Shown here: positions 38,302-48,641 of the stretch, piece after piece
Layout: each line of letters begins with the position of its first letter
Numbering within the stretch: the stretch's first letter is position 1
Assembly: GCF_001676025.1 (NCBI RefSeq)
Contig: NZ_LZFW01000008.1
Location: 1-64,000 of the forward strand
Direction: 5' to 3'
Origin: Vibrio sp. UCD-FRSSP16_30
GTDB taxonomy: Bacteria; Pseudomonadota; Gammaproteobacteria; Enterobacterales; Vibrionaceae
Length of the DNA stretch: 64,000 bases
Translations under genes and position numbers: made by a program
The notes under the pieces: model-generated
The model's input: only the letters and a program-made list of their open reading frames with translations
What the model was told of the DNA's origin: nothing
The model's database searches: none

Positions 38302-39363
38302 ATGCAAATTGAAACAACAGCTTCATTTTCTCAGCTACAAAAGCCCTTGCTATTGATTGTTGATGATACCCCTGAAAATATTGATGTATTAGCGGGGTTA
38401 CTCAAAGATGACTATCGGATTCGTGTTGCGACTAATGGTGAGTTAGCACTAAAGCTTGCGCAAGTAACGCCATTACCGGATCTGATCTTACTTGATATCA
38501 TGATGCCCGGTATCGATGGCTTTGCGGTATGTGAGAAGCTCAAGCAGCAAAGTAATACCCAGCATATTCCTGTTATTTTTGTGACCGCAAAAATCTCATC
38601 TGATGATGAAATTAAAGGCTTGCAGTTGGGCGCGGTAGATTACATTGCTAAGCCAATCGTACCGCCGATTGCAAGGCAAAGAATTGAAACTCACTTAGCG
38701 TTATCCAATCAAAATAAGCTGCTGTACGTCAAAGTGAAAGAGCAAACAACAGTCATTAAAAATACCAATATTGAGCTTCTTAAAAGATTGGGTAGGGCGG
38801 CTGAATTTAAAGACAATGAAACGGGGATGCATGTACTTCGTATGGCCAATTATGCTTATCTATTGGCCAAGTCCTGCGGTATGTCAGATGAACAAGCCGA
38901 TATATTAAAAGAAGCGGCCCCGATGCACGACATCGGAAAAATAGGTATTCCTGATGGCATCCTCCTTAAGCAAGGCAAATTGGACGACGAAGAATGGCGA
39001 GTGATGCGCAACCACGTACAAATTGGTGTCGAGATATTAGGCGATTGCAGTAGTTCAAAACTAATGGAAATAGCTCGTATTGTCGCGCTCACCCACCATG
39101 AAAAGTGGGACGGTTCAGGTTATCCCAATGGGGTGTCGCAAGAGGAGATCCCTCTAGAAGGACGCATTTGTGCAATCGCTGATGTGTTTGACGCTCTTAC
39201 TTCTGTGCGCCCTTATAAAAAGGCTTGGACAGTAGAAGATGCGCTAAATTTGCTCATTGAAGAGAAAAATAAGCACTTTGATCCTGCGCTGGTGGATTTA
39301 TTTTTACAACAAGAGCCACAAATTCGAGAAATTATGCGCCTTTATGCGGAGCCAGATTGCTAA
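38302..39363 (+). CDS. Response regulator with HD-GYP cyclic-di-GMP phosphodiesterase domain
   Basis: A 353-residue protein: receiver domain (about 15-130) with D65 in LLDIMMPG and K117, then an HD-GYP domain. H209-D210 lie in MHDIGKIGIPDG, the second histidines in LTHHEKWDGSGYPNG, and GYP is at 273-275, so all key metal ligands seem present. It should hydrolyse c-di-GMP to pGpG or GMP when activated by the hybrid kinase encoded 12 bases upstream. Vibrio cholerae has a similar adjacent pair (VC1349/VC1348 as I recall). No clear terminator follows. Confidence 0.93.
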   Translation: MQIETTASFSQLQKPLLLIVDDTPENIDVLAGLLKDDYRIRVATNGELALKLAQVTPLPDLILLDIMMPGIDGFAVCEKLKQQSNTQHIPVIFVTAKISSDDEIKGLQLGAVDYIAKPIVPPIARQRIETHLALSNQNKLLYVKVKEQTTVIKNTNIELLKRLGRAAEFKDNETGMHVLRMANYAYLLAKSCGMSDEQADILKEAAPMHDIGKIGIPDGILLKQGKLDDEEWRVMRNHVQIGVEILGDCSSSKLMEIARIVALTHHEKWDGSGYPNGVSQEEIPLEGRICAIADVFDALTSVRPYKKAWTVEDALNLLIEEKNKHFDPALVDLFLQQEPQIREIMRLYAEPDC

Positions 39364-39809
39364 CTTTCACAATCGGTATGAGCATCTAGTTCATGCCGGT
39401 TTTAAACTTAATGACCGTATAGCAATATGGAAGTTTGAGAGAGATCTCGTTTTTTGAACGAATACATCAATTTTTGGGTTTACTATTGATTTTAGTAAAC
39501 CTGCCCCCATTGTATCTTTCAGTGAGATTATATTTATGTCTCACAGTGATTATTTAAGAGTGTTTAGGTCACATCTCGACAGAGCCAGTCTATGTCGGTA
39601 GAATGTCGCGTCAATTTATTACTCTGAGGTTAATTGGAGATGTCTTGAGTTTAAGGTATCGCTAATTGATTCGTTGTTGCGTTAAGCTGCAGCGACACTC
39701 TCTTTTGTATTTAGTTGCCTCTTTGAGGCGCACACTAGGATGTTGTCACTCTCATTAGGGTCGTGACACGATGCTCAGATAACTGAGCTTTTGTTGAGGT
39801 TTAAAAATA
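39364..39809 (+). promoter_or_regulatory. Upstream region of tig with hairpins
   Basis: 446 bases without a gene. It holds a hairpin GGTTTACTA/TAGTAAACC (39477-39501) lacking a T run. Near the tig start are two more, TGCCTC/GAGGCG (39716-39730) and GTCAC/GTGAC (39745-39767), which may lie in the tig leader. No promoter was identified with confidence. Confidence 0.4.
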
Positions 39810-41111
39810 ATGCAAGCTACTGTTGAAACTCTAGAAGGTCTTGAGCGCCGTCTAACTATCACTGTTCCTGCTGCTAACATTGAAGATGCAGTAACAGCTG
39901 AACTACGTAACATCGCTAAGAATCGTCGTTTTGACGGTTTCCGTAAAGGCAAAGTGCCTATGAAAATGGTAGCGAAAATGTACGGTCAAGCGGTACGTAA
40001 CGACGTTATGGGTGAAGTGATGCAGCGTCACTACATCGAGTCTATCGTTAAAGAAAAAATCAACCCAGCGGGTGCACCAACTTTCGCACCAGTAGAAACA
40101 GCTGAAGGCCAAGATGTTGTATTTACTGCAACTCTAGAAGTTTTCCCTGAGATCGAACTTAAAGGTCTAGAAAACATCGCTGTTGAGAAACCAGTAGTAG
40201 ACGTTAAAGAAGCAGACGTAGAAAACATGCTTGAAACTCTACGTAAGCAACAAGCTACTTGGACAGAAGTTGATTCAGCTGTTGAAGAAGGCATGCGTGC
40301 TACTATCGATTTCACAGGTTCTATCGACGGTGAAGAGTTTGAAGGCGGTAAAGCTGAAAACTTCCCACTAGAAATGGGCCAAGGCCGTATGATTCCTGGT
40401 TTTGAAGACGGTATTGCAGGTAAAGTTGTTGGTACTGAGTTTGAAATCGACGTTGCTTTCCCAGAAGATTACCACGCTGAAAACCTAAAAGGTAAAGACG
40501 CTAAGTTCACTATCAAAGTGAACAAAGTTGAAGCACGTGAACTTCCTGAGCTAACTGACGAGTTCGTTGCTAAATTCGGTGTTGTAGAAGGCGGCGTTGA
40601 CGCACTTAAGACTGAAGTACGCAAGAACATGGAGCGTGAACTTAAGCAAGCTGTTAAGACTCGCATCAAAGATCAAGCAATCGACGGTCTAGCTAAAGAG
40701 AACGACATTACTGTTCCTGCTGCACTTATCGAGCAAGAAATTGGTGTTCTTCGTCAGCAAGCTGCTCAACGTTTCGGTGGCAACACTGACGCGGCTGATC
40801 AACTTCCTCGTGAATTGTTCGAAGAGCAAGCTCGCAAGCGCGTAGTTGTAGGTCTTCTACTTGGTGAAGTAATCAAAGCTGAAGAGCTAAAAGCTGATGA
40901 TGAGAAAGTGAAAGCACTTATCACAGAAATGGCGACAGCGTATGAAGATCCTTCTGAAGTGATTGCATACTACGAAAGCAATGAAGAAATGATGAACAAC
41001 ATGCGTAACGTTGCTCTAGAAGAGCAAGCAATCGACGCTATCATTGCTAAAGCTCAAGTGACTGACAAAGAAGAGTCATTTGATGCAATTATGAACCAAC
41101 AACCTGCATAA
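39810..41111 (+). CDS. tig: Trigger factor
   Basis: Ribosome-bound chaperone that shelters nascent chains. It has 433 residues: N-terminal ribosome-binding domain with [12 protein letters not shown] (family signature), FKBP-type prolyl isomerase domain (about 150-245, [20 protein letters not shown]) and a C-terminal helical arm domain ending in a Q-rich tail. It is the first gene of the tig-clpP-clpX-lon-hupB-ppiD chromosomal block and has its own terminator. Confidence 0.98.
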   Translation: MQATVETLEGLERRLTITVPAANIEDAVTAELRNIAKNRRFDGFRKGKVPMKMVAKMYGQAVRNDVMGEVMQRHYIESIVKEKINPAGAPTFAPVETAEGQDVVFTATLEVFPEIELKGLENIAVEKPVVDVKEADVENMLETLRKQQATWTEVDSAVEEGMRATIDFTGSIDGEEFEGGKAENFPLEMGQGRMIPGFEDGIAGKVVGTEFEIDVAFPEDYHAENLKGKDAKFTIKVNKVEARELPELTDEFVAKFGVVEGGVDALKTEVRKNMERELKQAVKTRIKDQAIDGLAKENDITVPAALIEQEIGVLRQQAAQRFGGNTDAADQLPRELFEEQARKRVVVGLLLGEVIKAEELKADDEKVKALITEMATAYEDPSEVIAYYESNEEMMNNMRNVALEEQAIDAIIAKAQVTDKEESFDAIMNQQPA

Positions 41112-41162
41112 GGACGTTGAGTTTGCGTAGAGGGTTGACTTTTAAGTGAGTCTTCTACTAAT

Positions 41163-41203
41163 AATGGTCCGTATGAGATAATCATTCGGGCCATTTGTTT
41201 TTA
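41163..41203 (+). terminator. Terminator between tig and clpP
   Basis: AATGGTCCG (41163-41171) pairs with CGGGCCATT (41187-41195) with one G-T pair; a T-rich tail TGTTTTT follows. Confidence 0.83.
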
Positions 41204-41222
41204 GGGATAGGGGTATAACATT

Positions 41223-41846
41223 ATGAGCTACCAAGAAAAAAATGTAATGTCGCCAATTGTCGATGCACTCGTACCTATGGTGGTAGAGCAGTCGTCACGC
41301 GGTGAGCGTTCTTACGATATTTATTCTCGCTTGCTTAAAGAGAGAATTATCTTCCTGACTGGACAGGTTGAAGATCACATGGCCAATCTGGTAGTGGCTC
41401 AGTTGCTGTTCCTAGAATCAGAAAATCCAGAAAAAGATATTTTCCTATACATCAACTCTCCAGGCGGTAGTGTGACTGCAGGTATGTCTATTTATGACAC
41501 CATGCAATACATCAAGCCAAATGTGAGCACAGTCTGTATGGGGCAAGCATGCTCTATGGGTGCGTTCTTGTTAGCTGGTGGTGCACCGGGTAAGCGTTTT
41601 GCGCTTCCAAGTTCTCGTGTGATGATTCACCAACCACTAGGCGGCTTCCAAGGCCAAGCATCTGATATTCAAATTCATGCTCAAGAAATTTTGACTATCA
41701 AAAACAAATTAAACACACTTCTTGCTGAACATACAGGTCAGCCAATGGAAGTGATTGAGCGCGATACCGATCGCGACAACTTTATGTCTGCAGAAGACTC
41801 TGTTAAATACGGACTTGTAGACTCAGTATTGTCTCGAGGCAAATAA
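41223..41846 (+). CDS. clpP: ATP-dependent Clp protease proteolytic subunit
   Basis: Serine protease that forms the double heptamer of ClpXP and ClpAP. It has 207 residues including a propeptide of about 14. Catalytic triad S111 ([10 protein letters not shown]), H136 (MIHQPLGG) and D185 (DTDRDNFMS), equal to E. coli S97/H122/D171 in mature numbering. clpX follows after 67 bases in the same direction. Confidence 0.98.
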   Translation: MSYQEKNVMSPIVDALVPMVVEQSSRGERSYDIYSRLLKERIIFLTGQVEDHMANLVVAQLLFLESENPEKDIFLYINSPGGSVTAGMSIYDTMQYIKPNVSTVCMGQACSMGAFLLAGGAPGKRFALPSSRVMIHQPLGGFQGQASDIQIHAQEILTIKNKLNTLLAEHTGQPMEVIERDTDRDNFMSAEDSVKYGLVDSVLSRGK

Positions 41847-41913
41847 GCCGTCGGTTCAAGATTTTTTGATGTAAACTTTAATATATTAAAGTTTAAAGCT
41901 AAGAGGTTAGCTA

Positions 41914-43191
41914 ATGACAGATAAAAGCAAAGAGAGTGGCAAGCTTTTGTACTGCTCTTTCTGCGGAAAAAGTCAGCATGAAGTTCGCAAGTTGATCGCG
42001 GGACCGTCCGTTTACATCTGTGACGAGTGCGTTGATCTTTGTAACGATATTATTCGTGAAGAGATCAAAGAGGCTCTACCTAAGAAAGAGTCAGAGGCTT
42101 TGCCGACTCCACGAGATATTCGTGAACACCTTGACGATTATGTTATTGGACAAGAATTCGCGAAGAAAGTGCTTTCAGTAGCGGTTTATAACCACTACAA
42201 GCGCCTACGCAATGGTGATAAAACTGCTGAAGGTGTTGAGCTTGGTAAGAGTAATATCTTGCTGATTGGCCCAACAGGTAGTGGTAAAACGTTACTTGCA
42301 GAAACGCTAGCTCGTTTCCTTGACGTACCATTTACTATGGCCGATGCAACAACATTAACAGAAGCGGGTTACGTGGGTGAGGATGTAGAAAACATCATCC
42401 AGAAACTGCTTCAAAAATGTGATTATGACGTTGCTAAAGCTGAACGCGGTATCGTGTATATCGATGAAATTGATAAAATTTCACGTAAAGCAGAAAACCC
42501 ATCGATCACTCGTGATGTGTCTGGTGAAGGTGTACAGCAAGCACTACTAAAACTGGTTGAAGGTACAATTGCTTCAGTTCCGCCTCAAGGTGGTCGTAAG
42601 CACCCTCAACAAGAATTCTTGCAAGTTGATACCTCGAAGATCTTATTTATCTGTGGTGGTGCATTCTCTGGCCTAGATAAAGTGATTGAACAACGAGTTG
42701 AAACAGGTTCTGGTATTGGTTTTGGCGCAGAAATTCATGCCAAAAATGATACTAAGAGCGTTAGCGAGATGTTCCAGAAGGTAGAACCAGAAGATTTGGT
42801 TAAATATGGCCTTATCCCTGAGTTTATCGGTCGTCTTCCAGTGACTACTACTCTAACTGAACTTGACGAAGCTGCTCTAATTCAGATTCTTAGCCAACCT
42901 AAGAATGCTCTGACTAAGCAATATGCTGCGTTGTTCGACATTGAGAATGTAGAGCTAGAATTCCGTGAAGATGCACTAAACGCTATCGCGAAACGTGCAA
43001 TGGAGCGTAAAACTGGTGCTCGTGGTCTTCGTTCAATTCTTGAGAACGTACTTCTTGATACCATGTATGAATTGCCTTCGTTAACAGACGTAAGCAAAGT
43101 CGTGATTGATGAAAGCGTAATCAATGGTGAATCTGAACCGCTGATGATTTACAACTGTGGCGATAACCAAGCTGTGATTGCTGAATCATAA
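41914..43191 (+). CDS. clpX: ATP-dependent Clp protease ATP-binding subunit ClpX
   Basis: AAA+ unfoldase that feeds substrates to ClpP. It has 425 residues. N-terminal zinc-binding domain with four cysteines (YCSFCGKS and [10 protein letters not shown]), Walker A GPTGSGKT (about 118-125), pore loop GYVGEDV, Walker B VYIDEIDK, and the IGF loop (SGIGFGAE) that docks on ClpP. A terminator follows. Confidence 0.98.
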   Translation: MTDKSKESGKLLYCSFCGKSQHEVRKLIAGPSVYICDECVDLCNDIIREEIKEALPKKESEALPTPRDIREHLDDYVIGQEFAKKVLSVAVYNHYKRLRNGDKTAEGVELGKSNILLIGPTGSGKTLLAETLARFLDVPFTMADATTLTEAGYVGEDVENIIQKLLQKCDYDVAKAERGIVYIDEIDKISRKAENPSITRDVSGEGVQQALLKLVEGTIASVPPQGGRKHPQQEFLQVDTSKILFICGGAFSGLDKVIEQRVETGSGIGFGAEIHAKNDTKSVSEMFQKVEPEDLVKYGLIPEFIGRLPVTTTLTELDEAALIQILSQPKNALTKQYAALFDIENVELEFREDALNAIAKRAMERKTGARGLRSILENVLLDTMYELPSLTDVSKVVIDESVINGESEPLMIYNCGDNQAVIAES

Positions 43192-43210
43192 TAAGAAACT
43201 CATGCAGTAA

Positions 43211-43236
43211 AAAGCGAGCAGTAGCTCGCTTTTTTT
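43211..43236 (+). terminator. Terminator after clpX
   Basis: AAAGCGAGC/GCTCGCTTT stem with loop AGTA and six T. Confidence 0.92.
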
Positions 43237-43285
43237 ATATCTGATGATCTAGAGTTAACAGCTGAGTTATTGCTAATTCTATGTT

Positions 43286-43449
43286 TATACCAATCGTAGC
43301 AATTCTCTGATCAGCCTAGCTGGTTAAAACACTTGATAACCGCGTTGAAATTTTTGATTGTAGAATAACTACTTATCAAAAATATTCGCCTTGTTCTCAA
43401 GTGTTTTTCCTGCGCTATTTCTGATCATTTAATTACTGTGATTGGTATT
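43286..43449. repeat. Vibrio-type palindromic intergenic repeat (about 164 bp)
   Basis: The ends are inverted repeats TATACCAATC and GATTGGTAT. Further matched pairs run inwards in order: CTGATCAG with CTGATCA, AAAACACTTGA with TCAAGTGTTTT, ATTTTTGAT with ATCAAAAAT, and at the tip GTAG-AATAA-CTAC. The whole thus folds into one long interrupted hairpin in RNA or DNA. It has no coding potential and lies after the clpX terminator and before the lon promoter. It resembles ERIC-like or MITE-like elements scattered in Vibrionaceae genomes, as I recall them. Confidence 0.8.
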
Positions 43450-43587
43450 ATCCAGCAAATTCAATGAAAACACAGCAAAATGAGCACTATTTAGTTAAGT
43501 TAAGTGATTCTTATTGTGACAGGTATTGATTCTACTGAAAGTGACCTTATATAAAGAGCATAAGCCGAAAACGGAAGAGAGAGATTT

Positions 43588-45933
43588 ATGAACCTGGAGC
43601 GTTCCGAGCGTATTGAAATACCCGTGCTGCCATTACGAGATGTGGTTGTTTATCCACATATGGTCATTCCTCTATTTGTTGGTCGTGAAAAGTCGATCAA
43701 CTGCCTTCAATCAGCAATGGATAACGATAAGCAAATCCTGCTAGTTGCCCAAAAAGAAGCCGATACAGAAGAGCCGACCAAAGACGATTTATTCCAAGTA
43801 GGTACTGTCGCCACTATTCTGCAGTTATTAAAACTGCCTGATGGTACTGTTAAAGTACTCGTAGAAGGTCAGCAACGCGCTAAGCTTCACTCAGTACGAG
43901 ATGATGAGTTCTTTGTTGCTGATGCCGAGTTTCTTACCACACCAGAAATGGATGATAAAGAACAAGAAGTGGTTGTGCGTACTGCACTGAGCCAGTTCGA
44001 AGGTTTTATTAAACTGAACAAAAAGATTCCACCAGAGGTATTAACCTCTCTTAATGGAATTGATGATGCCCCACGTCTTGCCGACTCTATTGCCGCTCAC
44101 ATGCCACTAAAACTTGCTGAGAAACAGCGAGTACTAGAAATTGTAGATGTTAACGAACGTCTAGAGTTTCTAATGGGAAGCATGGAATCAGAGATTGATA
44201 TCCTACAGGTAGAAAAGCGAATTCGTGGCCGCGTTAAAAAGCAGATGGAGAAATCCCAGCGCGAGTACTATCTGAATGAGCAAATGAAAGCGATTCAGAA
44301 AGAACTTGGTGATATGGATGATGCACCTGACGAATTTGAAGCACTAAAGGCTAAGATTGAAGAATCTAAAATGCCTCAAGAAGCTCGTGAAAAAACCGAG
44401 CAAGAGCTACAAAAATTAAAAATGATGTCTCCGATGTCAGCAGAAGCCACCGTTGTACGTAGTTACATCGACTGGATGGTAGGTGTGCCTTGGGCAAAAC
44501 GCTCAAAAGTGAAGAAGAACCTAGCAAAAGCGGAAGAGGTTCTTAATGCCGATCACTTTGGTTTAGAGCGTGTTAAAGAACGTATTCTTGAGTATTTGGC
44601 GGTGCAAAACCGTATTAATAAGCTCAAGGGACCTATCTTGTGTCTTGTGGGGCCTCCAGGTGTGGGTAAAACCTCTTTGGGTCAGTCTATTGCGGCCGCT
44701 ACAGGGCGTAAGTACACCCGAATGGCTCTAGGTGGCGTGCGTGATGAAGCTGAAATCCGTGGTCACCGCCGCACTTACATCGGTTCAATGCCGGGTAAGC
44801 TGATTCAAAAAATGTCCAAAGTTGGGGTTAAAAACCCGCTGTTTTTGCTTGATGAAATCGACAAAATGTCTTCTGATATGCGTGGCGATCCGTCATCAGC
44901 ATTACTAGAAGTATTGGATCCAGAGCAAAACAACGCATTTAATGATCACTACTTAGAAGTGGATTATGACTTGTCAGATGTCATGTTTGTAGCAACCTCA
45001 AACTCTATGAACATCCCAGGTCCACTACTTGATCGTATGGAAGTTATTCGTTTATCGGGTTATACCGAAGATGAAAAACTTAACATTGCGAAAAACCATT
45101 TACTTGATAAGCAAATCAAACGTAATGGCTTAAAAGAACACGAGATTGAAATTGAGGACTCTGCCATTATTGGCATCATCCGCTATTACACTCGTGAAGC
45201 TGGTGTGCGTAGTTTAGAGCGTGAAATCTCTAAGATTTGTCGTAAAGCGGTGAAGAATATCCTTCTTGATAGCTCACTGAAAAAAGTGGTCGTTAACCAA
45301 GACAACCTTAAAGAATACCTTGGTGTTCAAAGGTGTGATTACGGTAAGGCTGACAATCAGAATCGTATTGGACAGGTTACCGGTCTGGCATGGACAGAAG
45401 TAGGTGGTGATCTATTAACCATCGAAACAGAATCAATGCTAGGTAAAGGTAAACTGACTCAGACCGGTTCGTTGGGCGACGTGATGCAAGAGTCAATCCA
45501 AGCTGCGATGACAGTGGTAAGAAGTCGCGCTGAAAAATTGGGTATCAATACCGATTTTTATGAAAAGCGTGATATTCACGTTCACGTACCAGAGGGCGCA
45601 ACACCAAAAGATGGCCCAAGTGCTGGTATCGCAATGTGTACTGCTTTGGTGTCTAGCTTAACGGGTAATCCAGTTAAAGCTGAAGTGGCGATGACTGGTG
45701 AAATTACGCTACGTGGTGAAGTTCTTCCAATTGGCGGATTAAAAGAGAAGTTGCTTGCGGCTCACCGTGGTGGCATTAAAACAGTCTTGATTCCTAAGGA
45801 TAACGAACGTGATTTGGAAGAGATTCCAGATAATGTTAAGAAAGACTTAGTGGTTAAACCGGTACAATGGATTGATGAAGTCCTTGCTGTTGCACTGCAA
45901 AATGACCCAAGCGGAATCTCCGTAGAAGGCTAA
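43588..45933 (+). CDS. lon: ATP-dependent protease Lon
   Basis: Homohexameric AAA+ protease for damaged and regulatory proteins. It has 781 residues: N-terminal LON domain (from IPVLPLRDVVVYPHM), Walker A GPPGVGKTS (about 355), Walker B FLLDEIDK, and C-terminal protease domain with catalytic dyad S678 (KDGPSAGIAM) and K721 (GGLKEKLLAA). A plausible promoter TTGATT-16-TATATA lies at 43526-43553, and AGAGAGAG precedes the ATG. Heat-shock control is usual for the family; I did not see a convincing sigma-32 site. Confidence 0.98.
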   Translation: MNLERSERIEIPVLPLRDVVVYPHMVIPLFVGREKSINCLQSAMDNDKQILLVAQKEADTEEPTKDDLFQVGTVATILQLLKLPDGTVKVLVEGQQRAKLHSVRDDEFFVADAEFLTTPEMDDKEQEVVVRTALSQFEGFIKLNKKIPPEVLTSLNGIDDAPRLADSIAAHMPLKLAEKQRVLEIVDVNERLEFLMGSMESEIDILQVEKRIRGRVKKQMEKSQREYYLNEQMKAIQKELGDMDDAPDEFEALKAKIEESKMPQEAREKTEQELQKLKMMSPMSAEATVVRSYIDWMVGVPWAKRSKVKKNLAKAEEVLNADHFGLERVKERILEYLAVQNRINKLKGPILCLVGPPGVGKTSLGQSIAAATGRKYTRMALGGVRDEAEIRGHRRTYIGSMPGKLIQKMSKVGVKNPLFLLDEIDKMSSDMRGDPSSALLEVLDPEQNNAFNDHYLEVDYDLSDVMFVATSNSMNIPGPLLDRMEVIRLSGYTEDEKLNIAKNHLLDKQIKRNGLKEHEIEIEDSAIIGIIRYYTREAGVRSLEREISKICRKAVKNILLDSSLKKVVVNQDNLKEYLGVQRCDYGKADNQNRIGQVTGLAWTEVGGDLLTIETESMLGKGKLTQTGSLGDVMQESIQAAMTVVRSRAEKLGINTDFYEKRDIHVHVPEGATPKDGPSAGIAMCTALVSSLTGNPVKAEVAMTGEITLRGEVLPIGGLKEKLLAAHRGGIKTVLIPKDNERDLEEIPDNVKKDLVVKPVQWIDEVLAVALQNDPSGISVEG

Positions 45934-45968
45934 AATAGTGATAAATAGCAAAAAATAGTACGTAAATT

Positions 45969-46004
45969 AAGCTGATGAGGATAAATTACTTGTCAGCTTT
46001 TTTA
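45969..46004 (+). terminator. Terminator after lon
   Basis: AAGCTGA (45969-45975) pairs with TCAGCTT (45993-45999), followed by TTTTT. The loop is long, so it is moderately strong. Confidence 0.7.
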
Positions 46005-46178
46005 TTGAACGCTACTTTAACTAGTGAAGCTATAACCCTTTCATAGCAAGGGGCAGTGGTTAGATTAATAGAACAATGATACATAAAAATGTCATAAACG
46101 AATTTCTTTAAATAACGTCATAAATTAATGGAATTGACCTACTCTAATTTTAATTGAGTAGTAATAGGGGAACATATA

Positions 46179-46454
46179 GTGAATAAAACTCAGCTTATCG
46201 AAAAAATCGCAGATAGCGCCGACCTTTCTAAAGCTTCTGCTGGCCGCGCTCTAGATGCAATCGTTGAATCAATCAGTGAATCACTACAAAGTGATGATCA
46301 AGTTGCTCTAGTTGGCTTTGGCACATTCAGTGTCCGCACTCGTGCTGCACGTACAGGTCGTAACCCTAAAACGGGTGACGAAATTCAAATCGCAGAAGCT
46401 AAAGTGCCTGCATTTAAACCAGGTAAAGCTTTGAAAGACGCTGTTAACTCATAA
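46179..46454 (+). CDS. hupB: DNA-binding protein HU-beta
   Basis: A 91-residue histone-like nucleoid protein. GTG start (46179) preceded by AGGGGA. Signature [21 protein letters not shown] lies in the DNA-binding arm, and the C-terminal [15 protein letters not shown] is canonical. Its place between lon and ppiD is conserved. Confidence 0.98.
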   Translation: MNKTQLIEKIADSADLSKASAGRALDAIVESISESLQSDDQVALVGFGTFSVRTRAARTGRNPKTGDEIQIAEAKVPAFKPGKALKDAVNS

Positions 46455-46507
46455 AAGCTCTTCAAATTAGATCTGATAGCACATTATCGTTATCAAACCC
46501 TGTATTT

Positions 46508-46537
46508 ATGCGCATCCTACTGGTGCGCATTTCTTTT
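46508..46537 (+). terminator. Terminator after hupB
   Basis: ATGCGCATC (46508-46516) pairs with GGTGCGCAT (46522-46530) with a G-T pair, loop CTACT, then TTCTTTTT. Confidence 0.85.
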
Positions 46538-46611
46538 TCTGATATTATCGAGCGAAAGAGTTTTAGAGCCTGCACATACTACAGGCCGCATTTTCGGAGT
46601 TTCACACTATT

Positions 46612-48468
46612 ATGATGGAAAGATTACGCGAAGGCGTAAATAGCGTTGCAGTTAAGATCATTCTAGGTTTGATCATTCTTTCTTTCGTCTTCACAGGCGT
46701 AAGTGGCTATTTAGGTGGTGGCAGCAGTACTGCCGCTAAAGTGGGAAATACTGAAATTTCTCGCGCAGAATTTGAGATGGCGTATCAAAATGAACGTAAT
46801 CGAGCTCAGCAACAAATGGGCGATTACTTCACTAGCCAACTTGGTGACCCTGCGTTTGTACAGTCGTTCCGTCAACGAGTGTTGGACCAAATGGTTAATC
46901 AGATATTGCTAGAGCAATACGCTGAATCTATGGGTCTACGAGTTAGTGACCAAAAGGTTCGTGAAGTATTATTGAGCATGCCTCAATTCCAAAGTAACGG
47001 ACAATTTGACCAAGAAGTTTACCAAGCAGCACTTCGTCGTGGTGGCTACAATGCAGAAAGCTTTGCAGAGTACTTACGTAGCGACATGGTTCGTCAAAAA
47101 ATCCTTGGTGCAGTAGAGCAAAGTGAATTTGTACTTCCTAAAGAAGTAGCACAAGCTTCAATGCTTCTAACTCAAACTCGTGACATTCGTACTGTTACGA
47201 TTCAACCGAGTGAAATGGCTAAAGCAATTGTTCCTACAGCAGAGCAACTTCAAGAGTTCTATAAAAATAACCCTGACCGCTTTACTCGCCCTGAGCAATA
47301 CAAAATTTCTTATGTTGAGCTATCTGCTAAACAGATGAAAAAAAGTGATGTAGTAACAGACAAAGAAGCGAAAGATTTCTACGAGAAGAATATCGACCGT
47401 TATTCTACTCAAGAGCAACGCAGTCTTAGCCACATCCTAGTTCAGGATGAAGCGAAGGCAAAAGAGCTATTAGCACAATTAAAAGCGGGCAGTGACTTTG
47501 CAACTGTTGCCAAAGAAAACTCAGAAGATCTTGGCTCAGCTGAAAATGGCGGTGCTTTAGGTTGGGTTGAAAAAGGCGTAATGGACCCTAAATTTGAAGC
47601 AGCAGCATTTGCGCTACAAAGCACGGGCGACTACAGCGATGTTGTTAAATCTGATTTTGGTTACCACATCATTAAGCTAGATGCTCTAAAAGCACCACAA
47701 GCTAAACCATTTGCGAAAGTGGTTGATGAAATCAAAACAGAAATGGCAGATCAGCAAGCCGTTGACCGTTTCTATGATCTACAAAACAAACTAGAGACTG
47801 TTGCGTTTGAATTCCCTGATTCACTAGATGATGCAGCTGAAGCTGTTGGTCAGAAAGTGGTGACGACAGACTTTATTTCAAATGCGGATGCTCCAGCTGT
47901 ACTTAAAACACCAGCTGTTATGCAAGAGCTGCAAACACCTGAAGTCAGTGAAGATGGTTTGAACTCTGCTGTAGTAGAAGTCGACCCTGAGCACATCATC
48001 GTTGTTCGTATTGAAGATTCTCGTCCACAAACGGTTCTTCCTTACCAAGAAGTTGCTGAGCAAGTTAAAGCGCAGTACCAACAAGTTGAAGGTCGTAAGC
48101 AGGCAACTGAGCTTGCAGATAAAGTTGTGACAGCGCTTGAAGCAGGTGACAATTCACTGCTTACAGATAAGCACTTGAGCTTTAGTGATGTAGAAAACAT
48201 TAACCGCAGTTCGGCACTATCTAATACGGTATTTGCGATTCCTCGTCCAACTGAAGATGCGAAGCACTATGCAAAATCAGTAGATGCAAATGGCAATATC
48301 GTGGTGATTGAATTGGTTAAAGTAAACAATAAGATTGATGCACAGTACAATGAGCAAATTGGACAACAGCTAAAATCGGGTCTTGTACAACAAGATCTAA
48401 TGGGTTTACTACAAACATTACGTCAAAAGACTGATATTGAGTACCATCTTTCTGGAGATGCACAGTAA
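46612..48468 (+). CDS. ppiD: Periplasmic chaperone / peptidyl-prolyl isomerase PpiD
   Basis: A 618-residue inner-membrane-anchored folding factor near the Sec translocon. N-terminal anchor helix (about 13-34, VAVKIILGLIILSFVFTG) follows a short cytoplasmic tail; SurA-like chaperone regions flank one parvulin domain (about 265-360, SHILVQDEAKA and LGWVEKGVMDPKFEAAAF). E. coli PpiD's parvulin domain is inactive; activity here is not judged. A double ATG start (46612/46615), as in E. coli. Confidence 0.96.
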   Translation: MMERLREGVNSVAVKIILGLIILSFVFTGVSGYLGGGSSTAAKVGNTEISRAEFEMAYQNERNRAQQQMGDYFTSQLGDPAFVQSFRQRVLDQMVNQILLEQYAESMGLRVSDQKVREVLLSMPQFQSNGQFDQEVYQAALRRGGYNAESFAEYLRSDMVRQKILGAVEQSEFVLPKEVAQASMLLTQTRDIRTVTIQPSEMAKAIVPTAEQLQEFYKNNPDRFTRPEQYKISYVELSAKQMKKSDVVTDKEAKDFYEKNIDRYSTQEQRSLSHILVQDEAKAKELLAQLKAGSDFATVAKENSEDLGSAENGGALGWVEKGVMDPKFEAAAFALQSTGDYSDVVKSDFGYHIIKLDALKAPQAKPFAKVVDEIKTEMADQQAVDRFYDLQNKLETVAFEFPDSLDDAAEAVGQKVVTTDFISNADAPAVLKTPAVMQELQTPEVSEDGLNSAVVEVDPEHIIVVRIEDSRPQTVLPYQEVAEQVKAQYQQVEGRKQATELADKVVTALEAGDNSLLTDKHLSFSDVENINRSSALSNTVFAIPRPTEDAKHYAKSVDANGNIVVIELVKVNNKIDAQYNEQIGQQLKSGLVQQDLMGLLQTLRQKTDIEYHLSGDAQ

Positions 48469-48494
48469 TCTCTTATTGAGTGTTACATAACTTC

Positions 48495-48525
48495 ACGGGC
48501 CGCATTATGCGGCCCGTTCTAGTTT
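48495..48525 (+). terminator. Terminator after ppiD
   Basis: Perfect 9-bp stem ACGGGCCGC/GCGGCCCGT with loop ATTAT, then TCTAGTTTT. Confidence 0.87.
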
Positions 48526-48641
48526 TAGTCATAACAAATACCTTAGTTTCCTTGTTTCTTCTAGCTTAATAACTGAAGTTCGAACCGAATTGGCTTGCAC
48601 TGATTTTGTTGAACTGATTTTGTTAAATTAAGGAGATAGGG

